From: Citrus sinensis | Taxonomy: Eukaryota; Streptophyta; Magnoliopsida; Sapindales; Rutaceae | Assembly (NCBI RefSeq): GCF_022201045.2 | Contig: NC_068558.1 | Span: forward strand, 49,331,501 to 49,395,500 | DNA length: 64,000 nt | Direction: 5' to 3' | Part shown: piece by piece, positions 37,301 to 48,191 of the stretch | Layout of the letters: each line of letters begins with the position of its first letter | How positions within the stretch are numbered: position 1 is the first letter of the stretch | Program-made: the position numbers and the translations under genes | The notes under the pieces: generated by a model | What the model saw: the letters and a program-made list of their open reading frames with translations, nothing else | Database searches by the model: none | Told to the model about the DNA's origin: nothing

Positions 37301-40044
37301 GTTATAATAAAGTTTATTTCTATTAATTTAAATTTTCTGTATACGCATGCATAGTGGTGCTTATTCTGAGATTTTCCTGGGCCATATCTTTTTTTATTTT
37401 AAAATATTTTTGACAAGTCATATTCAGGAAAATAAATATATTAATTGACTAGTCTAAGTTATTATATTTCAGGTTAGGTTCTGCAAGAGCTGTTAACAGG
37501 CGTTATATCAGTGATTGTGTACCACTTAAATTGCGAATGCGGGCTTCTGCAGGTTTTGTCAGTGCCAGTGCACTTGGAATGGCATGTGGTCCAGCTCTTG
37601 CTTGCTTATTTCAAACTAATTTTAAGATTTACAAGTTAACCTTCAATGAGGACACTTTACCCGGTTGGGTGATGGCTCTTTTATGGCTTGTCTACTTATT
37701 GTGGTTGTGGATTTCCTTTAGAGAGCCACCGCTTGAGACTAAGGAGAATCTTGTGCCACAGGAAGCTAATGCTGGTTTGTCAACAAGATTGGGAACTTTA
37801 AGTTTGCATTTTGCATTAATCTGTTCTTTTTCTGCTTTTAGTGTTTTTGGCTTCCCTCTCTGTTCAGCGTGAATTTTTGTCAGCTCTTTTCACACTATCT
37901 AATTAGTAACCAACTTGCTGTCTTGCATTCTCGTCCACACTATGATTTATAACTAATAAATCTTAAACAACATTAATTGCTTCCTTCCAATGCTGCTCAG
38001 ATCTATATACAACTGTGTGGTTATACCATCGTCGCTCTCTCCATATGAGTTAGGTTGCATCTTCTTTTTCTTATCAGACCCATACATACACCAGTATTTT
38101 GCTAAGAAAAAGAAGATGCAACCTAAGTGTCAGAGTTAGCTAAACCATTGAGGTATTATGACTCCAATTGTATTTTTTTTGAGGCTGCTCAAAGTTACCT
38201 TGGGTGAACCTGACGGCGGGGAGTACTATTCATTTTCTACGAAGTAAATATTTGAAATTGAATCCTTAAGTATAAGTTAGGCCAGGTTGGATGGGGACAT
38301 TTGTACCTAGTTAATACCACAACATTTCATTCATGTGCCTTTAAGTTGTCATTTCACATAAACTAATATAAACTGTGTCCTTTTATAGCGTGGATTTTGA
38401 TGAATAGTTGTATTTCTTATTATGATAGGGCTATTGATCAATTGCACTGTAGATAATGGTTCTACCCGGCCATTGCTTTTGAACTCTGAAGCAAAGCAAA
38501 AAGATGAAAATGATGATCAAGAACTGGATAATGATGATCATGATGAAGATGATGAAGATTCTAAGATAACTCACAGACCTGTCACTTCAATTATGTCAGC
38601 ATATCGATTACTCACACCATCTGTTAAGGTATAGAACCCCTAACGTTATGTTGTTTTCATTCATTGTTATCTCTAGAGGGTGCCCAACATTTTGCTTCTA
38701 GGCATGCTCAATAAAGAATCAATATATATATATATATATTATAGGCACTATTTACACGTGATCTTTTACTTGAGTCATCATATTTTTTGCTAGGTCCAAC
38801 TATTTGTTTATTTTATGCTCAAATATGCTATGGAGATTTTGCTTGCTGAATCAAGTGTCATCACTGAACATTACTTCATATGGTCAACCAGCAGAGTAGC
38901 AATTTTTCTTGCATGTCTTGGGCTAACGGTGCTTCCTGTAAACATTATTGTTGGAAATTACATCAGCAATATTTTCGAAGAAAGGTAAGCCTTCCATTGT
39001 GAGTATGAACAACTACCTTATCTTTTCCTCATCTTATCGGTCAGAAATCTTGAATTTTCAGATGTCTTATCCATGCTCATTTTTGTCAATGGAAAGAAAC
39101 TCCTAAGGCTCTAAACAATAGAAAGCTAAAATCTATTCTGTAGGAGGATTTTTAATCGTCTGATCTCTGTAAAATCCGGTTCCAGTTTATTTTCAAGCAT
39201 TGAAAAATTACTTAGCTTCCCTGCAGAATGAGTGAGGAACTGATCCTGTTTCCAACTAATCTTTTGAAGAAATTCTAAGGTAGTGAAGCCCTTTGCTTTT
39301 TTCCCATAGAGACCAATGAAGATAGTAACAAAAATGTCATATACGATCCTGACTCATATCAACATCAAGTTCTTTAGTTGTGTTAGTTTATGTTGGACCC
39401 GGAAGTTGTAACCAGCAGATAATCAGCTTTACAATATAGTATGTTATCATAATGTATGAATGCTATATTCCGTGCAGATTCATTTCTTCTCTGTTACTCG
39501 ATTGCAGACAAGTTCTACTGGCATCTGAAATCATAGTGTGCATAGGCATACTGCTAAGCTTCCATATATTGGTCCCTTATTCAGTGCCTCAATATGTTGG
39601 CTCGGCACTAATTACATTTGTGGCAGCTGAAGTTCTTGAAGGTAACTGTGGTTATTTATGGTAATGAACCATCACATTTGTTTGTATCATTGAACAATTA
39701 ACCAATGACTGGGGTATTGTACATGAGATAGTATATAGTATTGCTTGGAGATGTTCTATGATTTGAGATTGACTACAAAATCCAATTTTGCTTGACCAAA
39801 TCCAGGTGTGAATTTATCCCTTCTGTCTCGGGTCATGTCCTCAAGGCTTTCCCGTGGAACCTACAACGGTGGACTACTTTCAACAGAAGCTGGAACCCTG
39901 GCTCGGGTAATTGCAGATGGAACAATAACATTATCTGGGTACTTGGGGGAGAGTAGACTCTTGAATGTCACCTTACTCCCTTCACTCTTCATCTGTATCT
40001 CCTCCATTGTTGCCACCTGCATTACTTACAACTCCCTTTATTAA
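34362..40044 (+). CDS. PHT5: SPX-MFS vacuolar phosphate transporter (PHT5/VPT type)
   Basis: Ten exons (34362-34414, 34545-34665, 35088-35399, 35729-35833, 36388-36842, 37473-37774, 38429-38628, 38794-38984, 39508-39641, 39806-40044) give about 703 residues. Residues 1 to about 145 are an SPX domain starting [26 protein letters not shown] in two pieces across intron 1, with the Lys cluster KILKKFDKR at 126-134 that in other SPX proteins contacts inositol pyrophosphates. The rest is a major-facilitator fold: [20 protein letters not shown] is the family's loop 4/5 signature, and a very acidic cytosolic loop ([21 protein letters not shown] in two parts) precedes [19 protein letters not shown]. 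Arabidopsis relatives (PHT5;1-3) load phosphate into the vacuole. Exon 6 ends at a weak GTTTGT donor; reading through would add 31 codons and stop. The paralogue number is not assigned. Confidence 0.9.
35563..35690 (+). mobile_element. tRNA-derived SINE-like insertion
   Basis: The head GGGGTGTGGCCAAGTGG carries an A-box-like sequence and GAGTTCGGATCC at 35611-35622 is a good B-box. The spacing of about 40 bp is right for an internal polymerase III promoter. The unit ends with a run of 13 A (35678-35690). It sits in intron 3 of the SPX-MFS gene, with its tail only about 40 bp before the exon 4 acceptor. No clear target duplication was found. Confidence 0.65.
38050..38126 (+). repeat. Perfect 24-bp inverted repeat in an intron
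   Basis: 38050-38073 and 38103-38126 are exact reverse complements (left arm begins TTAGGTTGCATCTTC), separated by a 29-nt loop. It lies in intron 6 of the SPX-MFS gene on the sense strand. The RNA would fold into a fully paired hairpin. It may be a young mini foldback transposon or a small-RNA precursor. Confidence 0.9.
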
Positions 40045-40832
40045 ATCGCTGGCCTTCTCTGATTAATAAATACTGTACAGTATAAAAGAAGTTGCTCCGT
40101 CCCTGATCAAATCACAAAGATAGTTTGACCAGGTCCTCAATTCTGAACGATGTACATATTTTGGGTTGAATTGATCAGGTTCCATTTAATGCTTGACATG
40201 ATGATAGTATGTCATCGCAAGCTCATGCCTTGGCATTTACTTTCTACAGCCCAAGAGTACTTGTATACATTGCTTAAGAGATTGTAAATAGTTACAATAC
40301 TTTAACAAATAACTATTAAATTGTAATGATATAACTTCTTATTTCTTGTAAACTTACACAAACAACTTGAATAGACGTCAATATACATTAATTATACACC
40401 ATTTTGTTTAAAATTATATTAATGATTCATTTTAAATTAAACATAATATAATATAATATAATTTGATATAATCTAACCCAATATTAATAGTTAGTCGAAT
40501 ATTCGAGAGGATTAAAAAATTTTAGCAGTATCATATTTAAGTTGATATAAATGGGTCTCAATAATTTATATAGTGTAAATAGCAGCCTTAAAAAAAAAAT
40601 TGTTAGTCGAATCGTGCGTGCCAGGCAGCCATAGCGTTAGGCAGCAACCAAGGCCGTATGGAGGGACGGACAAAAGTGATGTCATCAGTTGCAACTGAAG
40701 TGCTGGATTTGTAGGAGAACTCGTGCCCGTCTCAAAGGCTTAATAAGAAGAGAAGAAAGCGGAAGCAAAGAAAGAAACAGAGAACAAGAGGCAGTGAGTG
40801 AGTTGAAAAAGAGGGAAAAAAGAAAAGAAAAG
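40045..40832. other. Intergenic region
   Basis: This stretch carries the 3' UTR of the SPX-MFS gene, an AT-rich centre with (TATAA)n near 40443-40460, and the promoter/leader of GET3. The frame upstream of the chosen GET3 start stays open to 40689 but is not family-like. No gene is recognised. Confidence 0.55.
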
Positions 40833-43800
40833 ATGACGGAGGAGGATCAAGATCAAGATCAAGAATTAGAAATTCCAGAGGGCAGTGTACGGAATATACT
40901 AGAACAAGATAGTCTCAAGTGGGTCTTCGTCGGAGGCAAAGGCGGCGTTGGCAAAACGACATGTAGTTCAATTCTCTCGATCCTTTTGGCTGAGGTCCGA
41001 CCTTCTGTCTTGATCATATCCACTGACCCAGCTCACAATCTCAGCGATGCTTTTCAGCAACGCTTCACCAAAACACCTACTTTAGTCAATGGTTTCTCCA
41101 ATCTTTATGCCATGGTACGCCTTTCATTTTCATATGTCCTCCTTCATCTCGCTTTTTTTTTTTTTTTTTTTTTTTTTAGGGTTCTTCAATTTTAGTGTCA
41201 ATTTGGTTTTTCTTTTTTCTTTTTGAATAAATTGGGGGATGGGGTTCATTGTATTTGTTAATTTCTTCCCTTGGCCTGAATCTGTATTTAGACATTTTGA
41301 TGTTTCACCATCTGAGATTTCCGTTTTATACTTGGCATTTGTGAATTGATGCCATCATTTAATTGTCCCTATCTTTCGTGTGATGCTCTCTACAGGAGGT
41401 GGATCCTAGTGTCGAAGAAGAAACGGGTTCTACCGAGGGAATGGATAGCTTGTTTTCTGAGCTAGCAAATGCTATTCCCGGTATTGATGAGGCAATGAGC
41501 TTTGCGGAGATGCTCAAGTAAGATTCTTCAAACAACTATATGCATTTTTCAAGTGGATTTGCAATTTCACTGATCTTAATCTTTATACAGGGACACACTT
41601 GGTGTGATATGCTTGTTGTTCGGTTTTAATTGCCATTCACCTTGCTTCTATTGCACATCTTCCTACATTAGCATTAGTGGACCAAACAAATCAACAGACT
41701 ATTAGTTTCTTGTGCATTTTTGAGTTATGTATGTATCTAATGACAAATTAAAATGCAATGCTGTAGGTTTGAAGATTTCTTGTTTAATCTTAAGTTTGAT
41801 AGTATTTAGATATCCACTGCATTTAAAGCACGCATTATCATGAACTAAATTTTGCTTCCAGTGTGTACTTTGACTTTAATTCATCTCAAAATTTTGCTTT
41901 CTTGATGACCTATTATGATCTGTAGAGGCTTTATTCAAATATTATACTTTGCTCTATTTGACGGCATCGTTTTAGGTGGTATTTGAATGTTTAATCAAAC
42001 AGTCAAGCATGTCGATGGTGCAAGTTTTCTGCCTTATTCAGTTGGATTTTACTTTTCTTCACACACAACATGGAGCTCCGAATGATTGCTTTATGATTTG
42101 GATGAAAAATGCTCTTTTATTTGCTCTTGCATATGTGTCTTGTTTTGTAAACAGACGACTGAGAAAGACATGATGTATACTCTCTCTGCAGTCTTTGTTT
42201 CATATATTGTATAATTTGCTTGCCATCTACTAATTCTTTTGCACAAATAACTTTGCCCCAGATTGGTGCAAACAATGGATTATTCTTGTATAGTATTTGA
42301 TACAGCTCCAACTGGCCATACACTCCGGCTATTACAATTTCCTTCAACCTTAGAGAAGGGGCTAGACAAAATGATGTCCTTGAAAAATAAATTTGGCGGC
42401 ATGATTAATCAGGTATGTTCTTTAGTACCCAGATATGTTCTTTAGTTTTATCTAGCGCAATCATCTGGTTGTAGAAATTTTTGGCCTTTTTGAATTGAGA
42501 CTCCCATTGTGCGACTATCAGGGTTTGAAGTGCGGCAATCTGGTGTAGTGTGACTTTAATGCTTACTTTAGCAATTTGCAGTGGTTAACTATTTTGTTAT
42601 AATTGTCCCCTTGCCATTAATGTTTCGGTATTCTTCCTGATAAATAATGAGCCCCTTTAAGCTTTTTAATTTGATTATGTCTTTTAATCCTCCACCATGG
42701 TTGGAACTATCAAAACATTCTTAGTTCTGGTTTCGTATTTTTAGGCGTTTATTTTACGTGTAAAGTATAAACCTACAACTACTGTCTGTGCTACACTTAC
42801 TTTGGTTAATTTTGAAACTTCTCATGACAGATGACCCGTCTCTTTGGAATTGATGATGAATTTGGGGAGGATGCTCTCTTAGGAAGGCTTGAGGGCATGA
42901 AAGATGTGATTGAACGAGTTAATAAGCAGTTCAAGGACCCAGTAAGATAGAACCACATGATTGTTGTTTTTTTAAGTGGAATTCCTTTTATTCATTACTT
43001 TTTAGATGCTATTTTTTTCCAAAGTACTAGGATTTGTGAAGTTGCTTAAAATCTAACTTGGTTTTCCAAAACTTCCGGAATCAACTATTGATATCCATAT
43101 GCTGTGTTTCCTTGTTGGCAGGACTTGACAACCTTTGTCTGTGTTTGCATTCCAGAGTTCCTCTCTCTCTATGAAACTGAGCGACTTGTGCAGGAGCTAA
43201 CCAAGTTTGAGATTGATACACATAATATTATTATTAACCAAGTACTTTATGATGATGAAGGTGAGCATCCTGCCTCTATTTGCCCTTCTGATATTCTTGT
43301 TCAGACAATAAGTTTGACCATCAATAGGCATGCATTGTAATTGTAGATGTTGAATCGAAGTTGCTCAGAGCTAGAATGCGAATGCAACAAAAGTACCTCG
43401 ATCAGTTCTACATGTTGTATGATGACTTTCACATCACCAAGTTGCCTTTGCTGCCAGAAGAGGTAAAATTCGGACTGCCAAAAGTTAAGCATACCTTAGC
43501 CATTCATGCCATGTGAAAATTAATGAAAACAATGTTCTATTTTCCAAAATATTTTGGGATGAAAAGACATGCCAATATTTGCTTTATCCGTAGCCCAGAT
43601 TTAATTCAGCTTTAGTTATAGGATTTATAGGATTACTGAAATTGCTGACTTCTTTATACATATATGACTTTTAGAATTACTTGTCAGCACATTGATTAGC
43701 AAAATGTGGATTGAGTAGGTAACTGGGATTGAAGCTCTGAAAGCTTTTTCACAACATTTTGTTACGCCATATCAACCTTCAACCAGTAGAGATACGGTGG

Positions 43801-43895
43801 AAGATCTGGAGCGGAGAGTGTCCACTCTAAGGCAGCAGTTGCAAGAAGCAGAAGCAGAGTTAGAGAGACTAAGAAAAGGAAAACAGGTGGCCTAA
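40833..43895 (+). CDS. GET3A: GET3/ASNA1 tail-anchored protein targeting ATPase
   Basis: Seven exons (40833-41114, 41396-41517, 42262-42412, 42831-42941, 43122-43260, 43347-43462, 43719-43895) give 365 residues. It is a cytosolic homodimeric P-loop ATPase that carries tail-anchored membrane proteins to the ER. The deviant Walker [11 protein letters not shown] is at 34-43, switch [11 protein letters not shown] at 63-72 with catalytic Asp at about 65, and switch [10 protein letters not shown] from 148. Helical client-binding parts follow ([20 protein letters not shown]). The zinc CxxC that joins fungal and animal dimers is absent; that segment reads [21 protein letters not shown], as I recall for plant GET3a. 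The C-terminus is a predicted coiled coil ([19 protein letters not shown]). The upstream in-frame region is rejected as start because family similarity begins later. Confidence 0.92.
41155..41178. repeat. Poly-T tract in GET3 intron 1
   Basis: A run of more than 20 T lies 40 bp inside the first intron. Confidence 0.85.
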
Positions 43896-44336
43896 CGATA
43901 CTTTGCTCGCAATTACAGCCTTGGCTTCTTTTTATTTCACCTGCTGACAACAGAGGGCATCCTGTTTCATTGGGCCGCCATGGGAATTCATTCTTCTATA
44001 TTACTGCAGGATAATGTTTCATAACAAATTTATTTCATGAATACTTTACTTATATACCTTTTAAATCATTACATGAGATTATTCTTTTCCTTGTCGAACC
44101 ATCTGAAGGGTTTTCTTTTGCTGTTTTAGTCATTACACTTGAACTGAAACGATCTCTGTCATTTCAGTTCTAAGCTTACCATTTTCTTTAACACTAAAGA
44201 TTATATGCTGATTTAGATATCCTTGTTATGCTTGTATTTAACCGAGTTGTACTGCGGTGAAGACGGCAAACGGTAGAGCCGTCATTTGCAAATTGTTACA
44301 AATTCACAGTACATTTACCATGACACTACAACAATT

Positions 44337-44376
44337 GTTGAGATGGCCGAGTTGGTCTAAGGCGCCAGATTAAGGT

Positions 44377-44409
<33 letters not shown>

Positions 44410-44417
44410 TCTCAACA
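44337..44417 (+). tRNA. trnL-AAG: tRNA-Leu(AAG)
   Basis: This 81-nt gene folds completely. The acceptor stem is GTTGAGA with TCTCAAC and discriminator A. The D-arm contains TGGCCGAGTTGGTCTAAGGC (A-box), the anticodon stem CCAGA/TCTGG holds loop TTAAGGT with anticodon AAG, the variable arm is the long type II form expected for leucine, and GGTTCAAATCC is the T-loop B-box. No intron is present. A CAA motif just upstream and TTTT just downstream match plant polymerase III start and stop signals. It is independent of GET3, which ends 440 bp earlier. Confidence 0.97.
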
Positions 44418-46576
44418 CAACATTTTAGTACTATTTTGTTATTATTTTATAAAATAAATTGGGATTGGGGATATTCAGCATAAGGATTTGGAGCGTTAGA
44501 GCATCACTAAAAAATTCTTCAAGTAAGATTTTATTATTTATTTAAAGAGTTATATCAATATTTAAGGTTCCAAAAAATACTTCAATTTTAAATAAAAAAT
44601 GATATTCTCTCTTCAAATTTGAAGAGTTATTTTCTCTCTTTTTAATTTATATTTTATTATTTTTTGTTGAAGAAAAATAGAAAGGTGATTTAATTACTAT
44701 TGATTTTTCCTTTGAAAAAATAGTTATTTAATTAAAATAATATTAACTCATTTTTATTTGAAAAGTCTTTCGGAGAATAATATTTTTTTTCACCCATCTA
44801 TTTACCATATAAGTAAGCAAATGAATATTTAAAGAGTAAAATTTATAGAGTCTTTTGGAGATGCTCTTAATGTTATCAACCAGCCATCTAGACGAACCAG
44901 GCCCTACTAGAGAAAAAAAAAAGAACGATAAATTGTTTGGATTAATTTGCCGAACATTCTATCCATTTAGGAAATAAAATTCACAAGGTTGTGTTATAAG
45001 GATCTAGGATTTTAAAAGCTCCATTCTTTCCCATATGTTATAAACCAACCATTCAGCCGGACCAGGCCGTGCTGGAGAAAAAATAATAATAATAGTAGTA
45101 GTAAATTGTTTGGATTGATTTGCCGAACCACGAACATTCTATCCTCAAAATTCAACATGGAAAATTGATAGCGTGAATATTTAAAAGACAGCATGTCCTA
45201 TGTATCATAATCAGGCCAATTGGATTAATGCCAATAGTAAGATTTTACATTATGTTTAATCGTCGGATTGGAGCATCAAAATTAATAATGTTTGTTTCAT
45301 AAAATAAGAGTGGGAATTAGAATCGTGAGTTCTTCCCAATTTGGTAATAGAGAATGGAAGATTGATTTTCAACGAGGGTCGGAGTTAGTCTCCTATTCAT
45401 AGGAGTTTCAATTCTACCCCTCATTAACATTTTGATATTCCTACAATGCTATCTCTTTAAATGAAAAATATAAATATCAAAAAATAAAAAAGCAAATCCC
45501 TAAGCCAACTCCTCTCACCAAAGCTCCGTCCAGTCCAATGCCATCGCGACCAAACCCATCGTCCTTGCCAAAATCAAGCGCATCTGTCGTTATTGGTTTG
45601 TCGGCTATGGAACATAAACTGGTTGTCGATTTCGTCTGCATTTGAGTTGTCTTGATTTCATCTCTGTCCCGATTTCGTCTCCGATGACCACAATTCCGAT
45701 CTGATGATGATATCGACAACGATGATTTGTTGTTATTGATGATGATGATTCAATTTTGATTATTATTATTATTTTTAAATGGATAATTAATAATAATAAT
45801 AATAATAATCACAATAATAATCACAATAATAATCACAAAATTATATAAAATAATAGTTATGACAATGTTAACTAATTTTTTTTTAATAATTTACAATAGT
45901 TTAATTTTTTCTAATTTCAAAACAAAGTAAACATATAAATGAAAATGGAGTCCGTTCCCATTTCAATTCATACTACTCAAGTAAACAATTTATATTAATT
46001 TCAATTTCTCATTTTGATCCCAACCCACTCGATTCCCATTTTGTAAATGCACCATTGTGTTAAACACTAAAATATCAATAAATCCTATAACTCAAATTGT
46101 TCATCACCTGATTCTATTGTTCTCCCCACCAGGTCCTATGCACCCCAACACAACTTGGTAGAATGGTAGCAACAAGTGGTGCCTCTGTCTCTTCCAATTT
46201 GAGCGGAATGGCCGAGGTTCAACAAAATAGCCTCTGTGACTTGCAAAAGCAGGCAATGCATTTCAAAACAGGAAGTCGGTTCACTCCTGCCTTGTTCCTC
46301 CGCAATTATAGATGTATACTTAAAACCCTCTGTTAAATATTAGATAAAATTGTAGCTTATTATTTTTAGTGGCCGGTCAGGCAGCATCATTATCAACCCA
46401 AAAACTATGCAAATAGTCATTAACATGCATGACACCATAATGAGGCTCAACAAAACATTCAACATCTTCATCTCATTCCACATGCTTCAACAAGCATACT
46501 CAATACCCAGACAAGGGTACAACCAATTTTCAATAACAAGTGCTTATCATCTAAGAAATTACAATAATTTAGCTTA
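44418..46576. other. Intergenic region with duplicated blocks
   Basis: The sequence is AT-rich, with a duplicated block at 44877-45145 and AAT/ATA microsatellites at 45785-45840. Near 45290-46060 both ends carry GGGAAT-rich sequence in inverted orientation (GTGGGAATTAGAATCG and, opposite strand, ATGGGAATCGAGTGGG), which suggests a degraded MITE, but its borders are unclear. The right end should hold the URM1 3' UTR. No gene was recognised. Confidence 0.5.
44877..45145. repeat. Imperfect duplication of about 90 bp
   Basis: Copies at about 44877-44964 and 45042-45145 share ACCAGGCC.T.CT.GAGAAAAAA, AAATTGTTTGGATT and TTTGCCGAAC...ATTCTATCC. The second copy has a microsatellite expansion (AATAATAGTAGTAG). 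They are separated by about 80 bp. Confidence 0.75.
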
Positions 46577-47426
46577 TCACCCGCCGTGTAAAGTTGAAAT
46601 AAAAACAACCACATCCTTTTCCTCCAGTGTGGTATCCAGCTGCCCACTGAGCTCCCAGTCACAATCATTCACAAGTACTAGAACACCAGGTCTCCTGCAT
46701 GACAATTGACAACCCAACCCAAATAAGATTTTAAGTAACACTTGTTCAATTGGAGGCTGTATTAAGATTTAAGAATAACAAACTCGCATTAGTGCAAGTA
46801 CAAATTCAAAACTTGGCAATCAATTCCGATGAGCAGCTTATAACTTACACAGAATCTCCTTTCATGAACATTTCAGGCCTCTCCTTGATCAAATTGGTGC
46901 CGACCCAAGAAAGCAAATCTTTCATAATCAACTGAAAAGTAAGAGAGAGCATTAAATCATACGGGCAAAGAAGAACAAACTCCAAGCAAAATTGTTAAGA
47001 AAACATATTTACCTTCTCTGATCCTTTTGGTGGAACAACATCGACATTATGGACCTTTACCGAATCACAAAGAAGCTCTAACCCTCCACTGCATTGAAAA
47101 TTACTTCATTAGAAATGAATGTTACAAGACAACTAAGTTTCAAAATTTCATAAAAGGGACAAGGTTAAGACTGTTTGGACATGAATCCACCACATATGGT
47201 TGATAAGAATTTGCTAAGTCAATATGAACGAAAATTCCATACCTACCAAGCATGATTTCAAATATAAAAACCAACCAAAAAGGTGACATCTATAAGAAAT
47301 TGCAAAAAGAAAAAAATATATCGTCGATTACATTGAATCCAAAAAAATTATAAGATCAAAAACTATATAAGCGAATAGACAAAATCTGAGAGATACACGT
47401 TACCCGAATTCTAGAGTCAGTTGCAT
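46577..47426 (-). CDS. URM1: Ubiquitin-related modifier 1
   Basis: Four exons, in order 47426-47404, 47088-47013, 46931-46849 and 46694-46577, give 99 residues, the normal URM1 length. It is a beta-grasp protein that acts as sulfur carrier for wobble-uridine thiolation of cytosolic tRNAs and can also be conjugated to proteins. Visible marks: start [14 protein letters not shown], the [18 protein letters not shown] helix, [17 protein letters not shown], and the C-terminal LHGG, whose final Gly-Gly is the thiocarboxylation site. The tiny first exon (23 nt) is supported by phase and by the family start. It is divergent from PEX16 with 765 bp between start codons. Confidence 0.95.
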
Positions 47427-48191
47427 GGTTCAAGATTTGCAGAAATTTCAGAAATTTGCAAAACCCTAGAAGAACAGAGATGTGAGAACGTTGTGTTAAC
47501 TTGACGAAAACAATAATAGCCCTTTGCTTGTTCTCAATAAAATTTCGCATGTAACTGTCCGAAAATAAAATATCAAATATATCACAAGGGTACAAAATTG
47601 ACAATCACGAAATTATCCCTAAGTGAAATAAATTAAGAGATGCGACGCCGTTTCCACTTAGTTCATTTTCCGTCCTTTCATATGGGGTTTGTTAAGTGAT
47701 GGGGGTGGCCAGCGGCCACGAGCCCACGCCCCACGACTACAAAGCTAGATTTCAGTATTTTTATAAAACTTCACAACAAACATAGGACAAGATCGAAACC
47801 ATCCACGTGGATATCATGCACCATTTGATCTCCAAGCTCATTAATGGTCAGAGAAAACTAAGCTTTCGGCCCATTCAACGGTTCCGATTTGATTATCCGT
47901 TTTTAGCCGAAGGTAAATTAAGAGCACCTCATCATAAACTCACACTCTCTCCTCTCTGTTTGTCCCTCTCTCTCTCTCTCCCCTGTTTCCGTGTATCTCG
48001 TCATTTCATTGGAGCTTTTGTAAACGACAAAATCAAATCCAAATTAGGGCTAGATTAATTTGTATTTGGTCATCTGGGTCTGGTCCAAAACCACCAAGGA
48101 TTTAAGGTTCACTAAGTTAAGAGTTTGGGTTTGGACTCGGCGCTTTCGAAAGCCGAGTCTTTTTCTTTGTCTTCATAGAGTTTGTGAAGCT
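47427..48191. promoter_or_regulatory. Shared upstream region of URM1 and PEX16
   Basis: This 765-bp stretch lies between two divergent start codons. Its PEX16 side has a CT-rich leader (TCCCTCTCTCTCTCTCTCCCC near 47964-47984 in two parts). The middle contains a GC-richer patch (about 47700-47740). No gene is visible, so it must hold both promoters and 5' UTRs. Confidence 0.6.

Noticed and set aside
45477-45719. An Arg/Asp-rich minus-strand frame
   Set aside because: It lies in a probable degraded MITE with GAT-type simple repeats; no family recognised.
46407-46709. A 100-codon plus-strand frame over the URM1 3' end
   Set aside because: It is antisense to URM1 exon 4, which carries the real C-terminal Gly-Gly.
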